A DNA stretch of 64,000 bases. Origin: Bradyrhizobium sp. CCGB12. Its GTDB lineage: Bacteria; Pseudomonadota; Alphaproteobacteria; Rhizobiales; Xanthobacteraceae. The stretch is from contig NZ_JANADO010000001.1 of assembly GCF_024199845.1 (NCBI RefSeq), positions 2,542,001-2,606,000 on the forward strand, written 5' to 3'. Positions within the stretch are counted from its first letter, which is position 1; every line of letters begins with the position of its first letter. Shown here one piece after another: positions 39,122-47,899 of this stretch. The notes beneath the pieces were generated by a model. It did not search any database. It was not told the origin of the DNA and saw nothing but the letters and a program-made list of their open reading frames with translations. Position numbers and translations under genes: made by a program.

Positions 39122-39727
39122 CTATTTCGCCCTGGCGCCCGGCGGCTCCAGGATGACCTCCTTGAGGTCGTCGCCGCTGATCACGACAATCGCGAAATTG
39201 AGCCGGCCGCGTTCGCGCACCAGTCCGCCGCTGATCGCCTTGCCCGAGGCCGCGCGTTCGGCGACGCGCACGGCATCGGCAAGGCGGTGCCTGATCGCGC
39301 CGAGCGCTGCGAGATTGCTGCGATCGTCGTGGTCGAGTTCGGCGAGGGGGAGGGCGGCTTCACCGCCGACGAGTTCTCCGGTCGAAGCATTGATGGTGTG
39401 GCGCCAGATCCGGTCGTTGTGCAGGGTCTTCACGCGGTAGACCGGGACGCCCGAGCCTCCGTCGAAACTCACATCCGCCGTCGTGGCGCCGGCGTGCCGG
39501 CCTTCGGCAATCGCCATGGCCTGGCTGATCGAGATCGACGAGCTCCGGAAGCGCTCGATCTCACGGCTCACCGCTTGGCGATCGGCCTCGGCGTTGCCAT
39601 CGGTCTCGCTGTGAAGGGCGGTGGGTGTGCTTCCGGCCGAGACGATCGCCTGCGCCGGCGCTGCGATGAGCACGGCCGACAGGGTGGCGGCAAGAAACGT
39701 CCAGGGATGTCGTCGTGGTGCCTTCAT
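39122..39727 (-). CDS. PepSY-domain exported protein
   Basis: A 201-residue protein with signal peptide (MKAPRRHPWTFLAATLSAVL, cleaved near APAQA) and a PepSY-like region: ISISQAMAIAEGRHAGATTADV, then YRVKTLHNDRIWRHTINASTG. PepSY domains often inhibit secreted peptidases or sit in membrane reductases. GGAAGG precedes the ATG at 39727. A 21-bp operator-like palindrome lies 168 bp upstream, matching one before the patatin gene. Confidence 0.78.
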   Translation of the reverse strand: MKAPRRHPWTFLAATLSAVLIAAPAQAIVSAGSTPTALHSETDGNAEADRQAVSREIERFRSSSISISQAMAIAEGRHAGATTADVSFDGGSGVPVYRVKTLHNDRIWRHTINASTGELVGGEAALPLAELDHDDRSNLAALGAIRHRLADAVRVAERAASGKAISGGLVRERGRLNFAIVVISGDDLKEVILEPPGARAK

Positions 39728-39894
39728 GCTCGAACCTTCCGCCAGCAAATGTGCCGGATGATCGTAAAGAATTCGCGGCCGACCTTGGGCAAAGGCCGGC
39801 CGCGGAGCGTCGTAGCAGGTTGTGCCCGCCGCGGCGTTCGAAACAGCACGAACCTCTTTGGGGCTGGTGAAAAAGCGGCCAGTGCTGCTATAAC

Positions 39895-39915
39895 AAAACC
39901 ATACCGTATCGTTTT
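39895..39915. promoter_or_regulatory. Operator-like palindrome A (TetR-type)
   Basis: A 21-bp palindrome with blocks AAAAC, ATAC, GTAT, GTTTT separated by single bases; only the two spacer pairs and the centre deviate from dyad symmetry. It lies 60 bp beyond the tetR stop and upstream of the PepSY gene. The same layout is seen at 42113-42133. Confidence 0.6.
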
Positions 39916-39975
39916 ATTTCGGTCAATGGCGGAGCCGCAGCCCCCGGAGGATAAGGTCGCGGGCTCACGGAATTG

Positions 39976-40719
39976 TCAGCGGGACGGGCGCCGCTGTGTG
40001 CCCTTTGCGGAGCTCTGGACGCGGTTGGCAGGCCCCAGCGCGCCGGCCAGGAACAGCTTGATCGCCGCCCGCATCCGCTTTTCGGCGGCCTTCATCTCGA
40101 GCGCCGTTCCGAACGTCGCCATGCGGTGGGTGTGACCGACGACGACGTCGAGAAACACCTCGGCGGCAATGGTGGTGTCTTCGACATCGAGCGCGCCTTG
40201 CGCCACCAGATGGTCGAAGAAGCGCGCCGTGGTGGCGACGGCCTTGAGCCAGCCTTCCTCCTTGCCGAGCTTGGCGACGTCAGGGAAGTTGATGGCCTGT
40301 GACGTCATCATGCGGCTGAAGGCGACGGCATCGGGACCGCAGGTGAATGTGAGCATCTCGCGCCCGATCTCGACCAGCCGCTGCTCCACCGAGATGTTCG
40401 AGGCGCTGGAGAGCTGCGTCTCCGCCGCTGCGGAGAGCGGCGCAAGCCAGCGCGCGATCTCGCGTCTCAGCACCGCGGCAAACAGGCCGCGCTTGTCGCC
40501 ATAGCGGGAATAGACGGTGGGTTTGCTGACCCGGGCCGCTTCCGCGACCGCATCAAGCGAGGTCGCGTCGAAGCCGCGATCCAGGAACAGGCGGGTGGCG
40601 ACCTCGATCAACCGCTGATCGCGCTCGATGGCGGCTGACTTCGTCGGCCGGCCGCCGCGGGATTTCGGCAGCTCGCGCCGTGGCGCCGCCGATCTCGTCT
40701 TGGTCGCAGTCAATCCCAT
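39976..40719 (-). CDS. TetR/AcrR-family transcriptional regulator
   Basis: About 247 residues. The helix-turn-helix is IEVATRLFLDRGFDATSLDAVAEAARVSKPTVYSRYGDKRGLF, the TetR_N signature. The C-terminal domain ends with an alanine-rich, AcrR_C-like dimer region. Start choice is uncertain: ATGs at 40848, 40755 and 40719 are all in frame; 40719 has AGGA upstream and gives the usual basic N-terminal arm (RRELPKSRGGRPTK). It follows the patatin gene within a few bases to about 130 bp and is probably co-transcribed with it, consistent with autoregulation through the palindrome at 42113. Confidence 0.88.
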   Translation of the reverse strand: MGLTATKTRSAAPRRELPKSRGGRPTKSAAIERDQRLIEVATRLFLDRGFDATSLDAVAEAARVSKPTVYSRYGDKRGLFAAVLRREIARWLAPLSAAAETQLSSASNISVEQRLVEIGREMLTFTCGPDAVAFSRMMTSQAINFPDVAKLGKEEGWLKAVATTARFFDHLVAQGALDVEDTTIAAEVFLDVVVGHTHRMATFGTALEMKAAEKRMRAAIKLFLAGALGPANRVQSSAKGTQRRPSR

Positions 40720-40854
40720 GCCCAATGATTCCTGCGCGGTCGTGATAACAGTCATTCGCTCTATATCGCGCGGGAGCGGGGGCGTCATCGCGAATCTGGC
40801 CGAATTGGCCGTATCGTCAACGGTTTCCGCATGGCCTCGTTCCGTCATGAGGGA

Positions 40855-42012
40855 TCAAGGAAGCGTCGAGGTCCAGGCCTGACCTGAAGCCGCCTTCTCA
40901 TATCCGTACTGATACAGCGCCCGCATATAGGCGGTGTCGAACCCTTCCGAGGGCGCCGCCGGATAGTCGCGCGCGATGTAGGAAAGGTGGAAGCCGAGGC
41001 GGTTGCGCTTGGCGAAATCATAGGTCGAGAAGATGATCGAACGCGTCTGAGACTGGGTGATCGCCGACAGGCTGCGCGAGGCGACATCGATGGTGCTGTT
41101 GGAGACGAGCTCGAAATTGCGTTCGATCTTCTTGTTGACGAGGATGTAGATGTCCATCTTGGCGTTGCCCGGCAGGCGGCTGCCCTGGAACAGCAGGGCT
41201 TCCGGCAGCGTCAGCACCGGCGCGGTCACGCCGCCGTCGACATGCATCTCCTGAAACCTGCGGCCCTGGCCCTCGGCGTCGATCATGATCGGCGGAAACA
41301 CCAGGGGAATGCTGGCGGAGGCCGCCATCACGTCGCGAAACAGTTTGAGCGCCTCAGGCGTTCCGACCGCTGCGATCTTGCCCATGTCCCAGATCGCGGT
41401 CCGCTGGGTGTCGAGATCGGTCGTCACCACCAAGAGCTTGCGGCCCTTGGCATTCTCGCGCGCGACTTGCGCCATGATCTCGGGGCCGACATAGCGGGCG
41501 ACGAGTTCGCGCAGCCTTGTGTTGCCGAACAGGCCCGATCCGAACAGCACGCGCATGATGCTGGGATCGTTCAGCAGGCTCTCCGCGATGCCGCTGGTGT
41601 AGACCTCCCTCAGCGTGTCGTCATATTGCGAGCCGAGGAATGCAAAGGGCGCGATCAGGCCGCCCGTGCTCACGCCCGAGACGACCGAGAAGGTCGGACG
41701 GGTCCTGGCCGCGGTCCAGCCGTTGAGCACGCCGACGCCATAGGCGCCGTCGGCGCCGCCGCCTGACAGCGCCAGATAGGACTTCGTCGCGGTGCTGTTG
41801 TCCTTTTCGAAGCTGAATTTCGTGATGGGCTCATCGGCGTAGCGCCGGAGGCCGTCGATATCGAGCACGCGCGATGTGCTGGCTTCCGCGGCGGTATAGG
41901 GCGTGCGGGGCAGGGACGTGCAGGCGCCGAGCGCCAGGCTGCACGCAAGGACCAGGATTCCGCTCAGGCGGGCGCCTGTCCGCCTGATCCAGCCATGGGT
42001 CTGGCCGGACAT
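40855..42012 (-). CDS. Patatin-like phospholipase lipoprotein
   Basis: About 385 residues from the ATG at 42012; ATGs at 42039 and 42093 are alternatives. From 42012 the lipoprotein signal is compact: RRTGARLSGILVLACSLALGAC. The patatin domain has the oxyanion loop GGGADGAYG, the nucleophile elbow GVSTG and the catalytic Asp in HVDGGVTAP. It should be an outer- or inner-membrane-anchored acyl hydrolase. A TetR gene follows on the same strand and an operator-like palindrome precedes it. Confidence 0.88.
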   Translation of the reverse strand: MSGQTHGWIRRTGARLSGILVLACSLALGACTSLPRTPYTAAEASTSRVLDIDGLRRYADEPITKFSFEKDNSTATKSYLALSGGGADGAYGVGVLNGWTAARTRPTFSVVSGVSTGGLIAPFAFLGSQYDDTLREVYTSGIAESLLNDPSIMRVLFGSGLFGNTRLRELVARYVGPEIMAQVARENAKGRKLLVVTTDLDTQRTAIWDMGKIAAVGTPEALKLFRDVMAASASIPLVFPPIMIDAEGQGRRFQEMHVDGGVTAPVLTLPEALLFQGSRLPGNAKMDIYILVNKKIERNFELVSNSTIDVASRSLSAITQSQTRSIIFSTYDFAKRNRLGFHLSYIARDYPAAPSEGFDTAYMRALYQYGYEKAASGQAWTSTLP

Positions 42013-42112
42013 TTCGGTCGAACTTGAAGGGATAGGCATCGTCGGTGGCTGGCGATCACGCTTGTACCGCCGCCGGCAAATTTGCCGCGGCATTCTCGTC
42101 CAGCCCCAAGAT

Positions 42113-42133
42113 AAAACTACACGGTATCGTTTT
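42113..42133. promoter_or_regulatory. Operator-like palindrome B (TetR-type)
   Basis: AAAAC, TACAC, GGTATC, GTTTT blocks over 21 bp; 14 of 21 positions agree with the copy at 39895-39915, and the right half is identical (GTATCGTTTT). It lies 101 bp upstream of the chosen patatin start, in the intergenic region shared with tgt. Confidence 0.6.
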
Positions 42134-42255
42134 GTTTAACAAGAGTGCCGCGCGCCCATATGGGCATCAATTGTGTCCCAGTCCGAGCCACAAACCGGCG
42201 GCCGCATCGTCCGGGCGGGTTGATCGGCCTCCTCCGACACGCAATAAGCACCGCC

Positions 42256-43401
42256 ATGAATTCCGACAATGATCTGCCCAATCACTTTGAATTGCTCGCC
42301 TCGGATGGCGCCGCGCGCACCGGGCGCCTGACCACGCCGCATGGCGTGGTGCGGACGCCGGCCTTCATGCCGGTCGGCACCGCGGGCGCCATGAAGGGCA
42401 TGCACTGGCGCGAGGTGCGGGACGCCGGCGCCGACATCGTGCTCGGCAACACCTATCATCTGATGCTGCGCCCCGGCGCCGAGCGGATCGCGGCGCTCGG
42501 CGGCTTGCAGACGTTCACCGGCTGGAACGGTCCCATGCTGACGGATTCCGGCGGCTTCCAGGTCATGTCGCTGGCGGATTTGCGCAAGGTCAGCGAGCAC
42601 GCCGTCACCTTCCGCTCGCATATCGACGGCGCCAAGGTCGAGCTGTCGCCGGAGCGTTCGATCGAAGTGCAGCGCTTCCTCGGCTCCGATATCGCCATGC
42701 AGATGGACGAGTGCGTACGGCTGCCCGCCGAGCGCGCCGACATCGAGCGTGCGATGCAATTGTCGCTGCGCTGGGCCGAGCGCAGCAAGCGCGCCTTCGA
42801 GAGCGCGCCCGACGGTTACATGCTGTTCGGCATCGTGCAGGGTGGCGACGTGCCGCAGCTTCGCCACGCGAGCGCGCAAGGCCTGGTCGAGATCGGCTTC
42901 CACGGCTACGCGATCGGGGGCCTTGCCGTCGGCGAGCCGCAGGCGGTCATGCTGGCGATGATCGACGAGACCGCGCCATTGCTGCCGAGAGAGCGGCCGC
43001 GCTACCTCATGGGCGTCGGCACGCCCGACGATATCCTCGAGGCGGTGAAGCGCGGCGTCGACATGTTCGATTGCGTGATGCCGACGCGCAATGGCCGGCA
43101 TGGCGTCGCGTTCACGCGCTTCGGCCAGGTCAATCTGCGTAACGCGCGCCATGCCGACGATCCGCGTCCGCTCGATGACGAGAGCTCATGGCCGTCAACG
43201 CGCGGCTGCGCGCGCGCCTACCTGCATCATCTCGTCAAGGCGGGCGAGACGCTGGGGGCGATGCTGCTATCCGAGATCAACGTCGCTTACTACCAATCCC
43301 TGATGCAGGGCATCAGGGACGCTATCGCACGGGGCAAGTTCGAGGAGTTCTATCAACGTACCCGCGAGGATTGGGCGAGGGGCGACATTGCGGCGCGTTA
43401 G
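42256..43401 (+). CDS. tgt: tRNA-guanine(34) transglycosylase lacking the zinc site
   Basis: A 381-residue Tgt. The general acid/base Asp97 is in [11 protein letters not shown], the nucleophile Asp272 in [17 protein letters not shown], and the preQ1 pocket in [10 protein letters not shown]. These are intact. The usual zinc ligands are not: the CxCxxC in front of RAYLHHL is replaced by S310, W312 and T315, and the fourth ligand, His, is Ile341. The ORF is otherwise full length. It swaps G34 for preQ1 in GUN-anticodon tRNAs; QueA (36644) acts next. ATG at 42256 chosen on family N-terminus. Confidence 0.95.
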   Translation: MNSDNDLPNHFELLASDGAARTGRLTTPHGVVRTPAFMPVGTAGAMKGMHWREVRDAGADIVLGNTYHLMLRPGAERIAALGGLQTFTGWNGPMLTDSGGFQVMSLADLRKVSEHAVTFRSHIDGAKVELSPERSIEVQRFLGSDIAMQMDECVRLPAERADIERAMQLSLRWAERSKRAFESAPDGYMLFGIVQGGDVPQLRHASAQGLVEIGFHGYAIGGLAVGEPQAVMLAMIDETAPLLPRERPRYLMGVGTPDDILEAVKRGVDMFDCVMPTRNGRHGVAFTRFGQVNLRNARHADDPRPLDDESSWPSTRGCARAYLHHLVKAGETLGAMLLSEINVAYYQSLMQGIRDAIARGKFEEFYQRTREDWARGDIAAR

Positions 43402-43416
43402 AGCAACGGCACACGG

Positions 43417-43635
43417 TCAGTTGCACACGAACCGCTGCTTCACGGCATGCTTGGTCACGAAACCATAGCCGCAATTGTCGCAGGTCCAGAGATAGCTGAT
43501 CATCTGGTCCGAGACGTAGGCGGATGCTTCGGCGGCGACCATGGAGTCGGCGCAGACCGGACAGGTGGGCAACTCGCTGCAACGCGGATCGCGGTTCAGC
43601 GCGACGGTCGACATCACTTCAGCAACTGCTGACAT
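43417..43635 (-). CDS. Small zinc-ribbon-like protein
   Basis: A 72-residue protein with two CxxC pairs (CPVCADSM and CDNCGYGFVT), a third lone Cys at the end (RFVCN) and a further Cys in PRCSEL. The arrangement predicts one zinc ribbon. GGGAGGT lies upstream of the ATG at 43635. A similar small CxxC protein is encoded at 51353-51577. Function unknown; ribbon proteins of this size often bind nucleic acid or partner proteins. Confidence 0.75.
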   Translation of the reverse strand: MSAVAEVMSTVALNRDPRCSELPTCPVCADSMVAAEASAYVSDQMISYLWTCDNCGYGFVTKHAVKQRFVCN

Positions 43636-43857
43636 CGTGGTGACCTCCCTGCTTTAAGACGTAAGTCTAACATAAGCAGAACCGGTTGACGAGGTCGCAA
43701 CACAAATGCGTTGGTTTTCTGATATTTGTAGCTCACGTGATTTTGCGATGCAGCGTATTTAACATGTGCCGCATTGTCGCTTGCGTGTCGCCGTAAGCTG
43801 TCTGTAACTGCGCAAAAGCCGCGACAGAAGCGCAGATGTTGTCACAGGGAGTTCATC

Positions 43858-44835
43858 ATGGACGCGTCGTCCAAGACGGGTGCAGCGCACCAACCCGGCC
43901 GCGGCCGGATCTACTCTTCGATCGTCGAAGCTTTTGGCGACACGCCGATCGTGCGGTTGCAACGGCTGCCCGGCATGCGCGGCGTGAACGCGACGATTTT
44001 GGCAAAACTTGAATATTTCAATCCGGCCGCAAGCGTGAAGGACCGCATCGGTGCGGCCATGATCATCGCCATGGAGAAGGCGGGCATCATCAAGCCCGAC
44101 ACCGTGCTGATCGAACCGACCTCCGGCAATACCGGAATCGCGCTTGCCTTCGTCGCGGCCTCGCGCGGCTACCGGCTCAAGCTGGTGATGCCGGAATCGA
44201 TGTCGATCGAGCGGCGCAAGATGCTGGCCTTTCTCGGCGCCGAACTGGTGCTGACGCCGGCAGCCCAGGGCATGAAGGGCGCCATCGCCGCCGCAGAAGA
44301 ACTGTTGAAGACGACGCCGAACTCGGTGATGCCGCAGCAGTTCAAGAACCTCGCCAATCCCGAGGTGCACCGCCGCACCACGGCGGAGGAGATATGGAAC
44401 GACACGGCCGGCAACATCGATTTCTTCATCGCCGGTGTCGGCACCGGAGGCACAATCACGGGCGTCGGCCAGGTGCTGAAGCCGCGCAAGCCATCTTTGC
44501 GGGTCGTGGCGGTCGAGCCGGAGGAGAGCCCGGTGCTTTCGGGCGGCCAGCACACCCCGCACAAGATCCAGGGCATCGGCGCCGGGTTCGTGCCTGACAT
44601 CCTCGATCGTTCGGTGATCGACGAAATCGTGAAGGTCAACTCGACGACAGCGATCGAAACCGCGCGCGCGCTGGCGCGGCATGAGGGCATTCCGGGCGGC
44701 ATCTCTTCGGGCGCTGCGATCGCGGCCGCATTTGAGATCGGCAAGCGGCCGGAAGCTGCGGGAAAAACCATCCTGGCTATCGTGCCGTCGTTCTCCGAGC
44801 GGTATCTTTCGACGGCTCTGTTTGAAGGAATCTAG
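43858..44835 (+). CDS. cysK: Cysteine synthase (O-acetylserine sulfhydrylase)
   Basis: A 325-residue PLP enzyme. The PLP lysine is K61 in [11 protein letters not shown], the substrate loop is PTSGNTG (87-93), and the phosphate-binding glycines are in [17 protein letters not shown] near the end is the second PLP contact. It makes cysteine from O-acetylserine and sulfide. The ATG at 43858 follows CAGGGAG. The short BrnA-like gene starts three bases after the stop. Confidence 0.95.
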   Translation: MDASSKTGAAHQPGRGRIYSSIVEAFGDTPIVRLQRLPGMRGVNATILAKLEYFNPAASVKDRIGAAMIIAMEKAGIIKPDTVLIEPTSGNTGIALAFVAASRGYRLKLVMPESMSIERRKMLAFLGAELVLTPAAQGMKGAIAAAEELLKTTPNSVMPQQFKNLANPEVHRRTTAEEIWNDTAGNIDFFIAGVGTGGTITGVGQVLKPRKPSLRVVAVEPEESPVLSGGQHTPHKIQGIGAGFVPDILDRSVIDEIVKVNSTTAIETARALARHEGIPGGISSGAAIAAAFEIGKRPEAAGKTILAIVPSFSERYLSTALFEGI

Positions 44836-44838
44836 GAC

Positions 44839-45078
44839 ATGGCGGATCAACCGAGGCGGCCGCGTACGCTTGGCGATGCCAGGACGGAAGCCGAGGCGGC
44901 GTTCAAGAAGGTGACGGCCAAGGTCGCCGCGGCGTCGCCGAAACCAAACGCAGTTCCCGGCATCAAGGAGCAGGTCACGCTGCGCATCGACCAGGACGTG
45001 CTGCAGTTTTTCCAGGAGAGCGGGCCGGGCTGGCAGGACCGCATCAACGAGGCGTTGCGGAAGGCTGCGGGGAAGTAG
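44839..45078 (+). CDS. BrnA-like antitoxin, without an adjacent toxin
   Basis: A 79-residue protein. Its C-terminal part, VTLRIDQDVLQFFQESGPGWQDRINEALRKA, matches the ribbon-helix-helix of BrnA antitoxins (LRIDxDVLxxF, G-x-G(W/Y)QxRIN). The N-terminus is a basic, alanine-rich arm. BrnA normally follows the toxin BrnT; here cysK lies upstream and a palindromic repeat downstream, so it is an orphan, possibly a regulator only. It is likely co-transcribed with cysK (three-base gap). Confidence 0.8.
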   Translation: MADQPRRPRTLGDARTEAEAAFKKVTAKVAAASPKPNAVPGIKEQVTLRIDQDVLQFFQESGPGWQDRINEALRKAAGK

Positions 45079-45085
45079 TTAATCT

Positions 45086-45173
45086 CGTCATTGCGAGCGT
45101 AGCGAAGCAATCCAGCGTCTTTCCGCCGTGACAGCCTGGATTGCTTCGTCGCAAGGGCTCCTCGCAATGACGG
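45086..45173. repeat. Intergenic palindromic repeat, family A, copy 2
   Basis: CGTCATTGCGAG at the left, CTCGCAATGACGG at the right, inner arms GAAGCAATCCAG and CTGGATTGCTTC, as in copy 1 at 11173-11290. Confidence 0.88.
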
Positions 45174-45203
45174 AGCATGCTGCGACATCGTCGTACCAAA
45201 GAA

Positions 45204-45227
45204 AAAGCCCGGCGCGAGCCGGGCTTT
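45204..45227 (-). terminator. Terminator between cysK-brnA and the caspase-like gene
   Basis: AAAGCCCGGC (45204-45213), loop GCGA, GCCGGGCTTT (45218-45227). T-rich on the reverse strand (TTTTTC), so it serves the caspase-like gene, and may work for the forward strand as well. Confidence 0.85.
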
Positions 45228-45244
45228 GTGTTTGCGATCTGGCC

Positions 45245-46672
45245 TCAGCGGCGGAACATGCCGCCCATCATGCCGCCGACGACCCCGCCCACGAAGGCCG
45301 CCCCGGCAGCATCGCCCGGATTGCTGCGATGGGGAGCCGGTGCCGGCGCGCTGCCTGCGGGCGCGCTCGCGGCGCGGCGGGCAGGTTTCTGGCTGCCATC
45401 ACTCGCTGTTGCCGGGGCCGCCACGATCTCCGAGAGCAAGGCCTTGTGCTGGTTCTTATTGAGGTACCCGGACGACGGATAGCCGCGCGCGGCCTGCCAG
45501 CGCTTGAGCACTGCGCGGGTCTCGTCGCTGAAGACGCCGGTCTGCTTGGTGTCGAAGCCGAGGGCGTTGAGGCGGCGCTGCACGTCGCGGCGCTGGGTCT
45601 TGTCGAGGCCGATCTGGTCTTCGGTGAGCTGAGTGGCCTCATCGGTAAAGGTCGCGGGATCGACGCCGGCGTTGAGCGTGCGGGTCGCGGTGGACGGACC
45701 GCTCTTGATCGCCGCGAGGCGAGCCAGCGCCAGCGCCTTGAACTGACCGTTCGGATAGGCGGTGAGATAGGCGTTGAGCTCTTCGGGCTTGTTGGATTCC
45801 TTCACCGAGCGCCAGTATTCGAGCTCGACACCATCAGAGCTTCCGCTCGCGGCCGGCACGATGCCGGAAGCGGTCGGGGCTGCGTTGGCGACCTGGGTCG
45901 TCGGGGCCTGATTAAGATAGACGGTGCCGGTCAGGTTGGTGTGGCCCCAGGGCAGCTGGCCCTTGCGGGTTTCTTCATTGACCTGGGCGCGCACCGACGT
46001 CATCGCCTGCTGGATCTCGACGCCAGGCTTGGTGATGTTGTCGATCAGCGCGCGGGTGAACGGGCTGTTGTTGCCCTCCTGGCCGTCGAGCGCGGTCTGG
46101 CCAGGGCCGGTGGCGAACGCGATCAGCGTGCCTTCGCCGGACTTCATTTCGGCAAGGCCGCTCTGCACGTTGACGCTGCGGGTCGCCGAGCTCGACTTGA
46201 TCTTTGCGGCGAACGGATTGTCGCGGCAGGCATCGAGGAAGACGAGCTTGACCTTGGCATCGCCCATGGTCTGGTCGAGCGTCAGGTCGATGTTGATGGC
46301 GGCTCCCAGCTTGACATCCATCTCCGACTTGATGTCGGCGTCGACAGGCAGGAGATAGTTGATGCCGCCGACGGCGATGCCGTGGCCCGCATAATAGAAC
46401 AACGCGATATCGGAGCCCTGCGCCTTGCGACCGAAGTCGAGCAGCTTCTCCGTCATCTGGTCGCGGCTGAGATTGGATCCTTCGATCACCTCGAAGCCGA
46501 CATTGCGCAGCGTCGCCGCCATCGCCTTGGCGTCGATTGGCGGGTTCGGCAATTGGGCGACATTCTTGTAGCTGCCGTTGCCGACGACGAAGGCGACGCG
46601 GCGGTCGGCCTTTGCGGCACTGATCGACAGAGCCATGCACATCAGCGAAGCGAGGAGGGTGAGATAGCGCAT
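45245..46672 (-). CDS. Exported caspase-like protease (peptidase C14) with C-terminal PG-binding-like domain
   Basis: A 475-residue protein with signal peptide (MRYLTLLASLMCMALSISAA). The C14 caspase domain spans about 24-260, with the dyad His97 (FYYAGHGIAV) and Cys149 (LVFLDACRDNPF). After a linker, residues 390-440 (TQRRDVQRRLNALGFDT...GVFSDETRAVLKRWQAARG) match a PG_binding_1-like three-helix domain, and the end is a glycine-zipper (FVGGVVGGMMGGMF). Orthocaspases cleave after Arg/Lys; a role in periplasm or envelope is inferred. The open frame upstream to 47716 belongs to another gene's shadow. Confidence 0.9.
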   Translation of the reverse strand: MRYLTLLASLMCMALSISAAKADRRVAFVVGNGSYKNVAQLPNPPIDAKAMAATLRNVGFEVIEGSNLSRDQMTEKLLDFGRKAQGSDIALFYYAGHGIAVGGINYLLPVDADIKSEMDVKLGAAINIDLTLDQTMGDAKVKLVFLDACRDNPFAAKIKSSSATRSVNVQSGLAEMKSGEGTLIAFATGPGQTALDGQEGNNSPFTRALIDNITKPGVEIQQAMTSVRAQVNEETRKGQLPWGHTNLTGTVYLNQAPTTQVANAAPTASGIVPAASGSSDGVELEYWRSVKESNKPEELNAYLTAYPNGQFKALALARLAAIKSGPSTATRTLNAGVDPATFTDEATQLTEDQIGLDKTQRRDVQRRLNALGFDTKQTGVFSDETRAVLKRWQAARGYPSSGYLNKNQHKALLSEIVAAPATASDGSQKPARRAASAPAGSAPAPAPHRSNPGDAAGAAFVGGVVGGMMGGMFRR

Positions 46673-46875
46673 CTGGAATCCCCAACAGAATCGAATTGCA
46701 GGCAGCAACAAATTGGCAACGAACCTACACGAAGTGCCCGACTTCGCGCCACCGAAACGGCGGTACGTCGCGTCCAAACCGCTGCTGTGTGGCCGAATGT
46801 GCACGATGGGAATACTCCCCAACGTGATCCAAATCACACGGCCACTTGGTTTTGTCGCGCGAGGCGGTGCGAGGT

Positions 46876-47751
46876 TCACTGCGCGCGAGCGGGAACCGCT
46901 GATGCCGGCTTTAAATTGAGGAGATTGCCGCACAGGATCAGCGCCGCGCCCAGTACGGTCCAGGTGTCGAGGCGCTCCGAATACAACAGCCAGCCGACGG
47001 TGGCCGTAAGTGGAACCCGCAGAAAGTCCATCGGCACCACGATGGTCGCATCCGCGTAACGGAGCGCGCTGGCGAGGCAGTAGTGCGAGAACGTGCCGCA
47101 GACGCCGATGACGAAGAGCCAGCCCCAGAGGTAGGCTGACGGCCAGGTCCAGACATAGAGCGTCGGCAGCAAGCCCACGACCATCTGCACCACGATCATC
47201 CAGAACAGGATCGACAATGCGCTCTCGGTCCGGGTCAGCGATTTCGCCAAGATCATGGAAATGCTGAAGCCGATCGCGGCCCCGAGCGCGATCAGCTGGC
47301 CCGGATTGATCTCGCCGGTGGCGGGGCGCACGATCATGACGACGCCGACGATGCCGAGCACGACGGCGGCGATCTTCCAGACCGTCATGCGCTCGGCCAG
47401 GAACGTTGCGGCCAACAGCGCGGTCCAGATCGGCATGGTGAATTCGATCGCCACCACCTGGCCGATCCCGATCAGCGTCAGTGCGTAGAACCAGCCGAGC
47501 TGCGCGAAATAATGGACCCCGTTGCGTGCGAGGTGCTGCGGCAGGCGTTTGGTCGCGACCGCCTTGAAACCGCCGGCCCGATAGATGAGCGGAAGCAGAA
47601 GCGTGAACCCGATCACCGAGCGCACTTCCATGATTTCGAAGACATTCAACTCGCGCGTGGTCTCGCGTCCGGCCACGGCCATGACCAGCATCAGCGCCAG
47701 CCAGCCGGCCATCCACAGTGCAGCCATGGTTTTGGACGGTGTCGCGGTCAT
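46876..47751 (-). CDS. DMT-superfamily transporter (EamA)
   Basis: A 291-residue protein with about ten hydrophobic helices in two EamA repeats (first GWLALMLVMAVAGRE to MIVRPATG; second GQLIALGAAIGFSISMILAKSL to the end). EamA proteins export or import metabolites; no substrate can be told. The ATG at 47751 is preferred over an upstream start for its match to the family's length. It faces RidA divergently. Confidence 0.88.
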   Translation of the reverse strand: MTATPSKTMAALWMAGWLALMLVMAVAGRETTRELNVFEIMEVRSVIGFTLLLPLIYRAGGFKAVATKRLPQHLARNGVHYFAQLGWFYALTLIGIGQVVAIEFTMPIWTALLAATFLAERMTVWKIAAVVLGIVGVVMIVRPATGEINPGQLIALGAAIGFSISMILAKSLTRTESALSILFWMIVVQMVVGLLPTLYVWTWPSAYLWGWLFVIGVCGTFSHYCLASALRYADATIVVPMDFLRVPLTATVGWLLYSERLDTWTVLGAALILCGNLLNLKPASAVPARAQ

Positions 47752-47899
47752 CGGTCTGGGTGCGGGAGATCGAGCCTGAGGGGGACGGCCGGTATCAGCG
47801 ACATCGCCGCGGTTTGCAACGGCCAAATCTGCGGATGCAGCGATGCAAGGCGGCGTGCTAAGGCATCATTGAACAACAAGAAAAGGGAGATATTCGCTC

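Noticed and set aside
45245..47716. An 823-codon extension of the caspase-like protein
   Set aside because: The upstream part is the out-of-frame shadow of the DMT transporter; the signal peptide at 46672 marks the real start.
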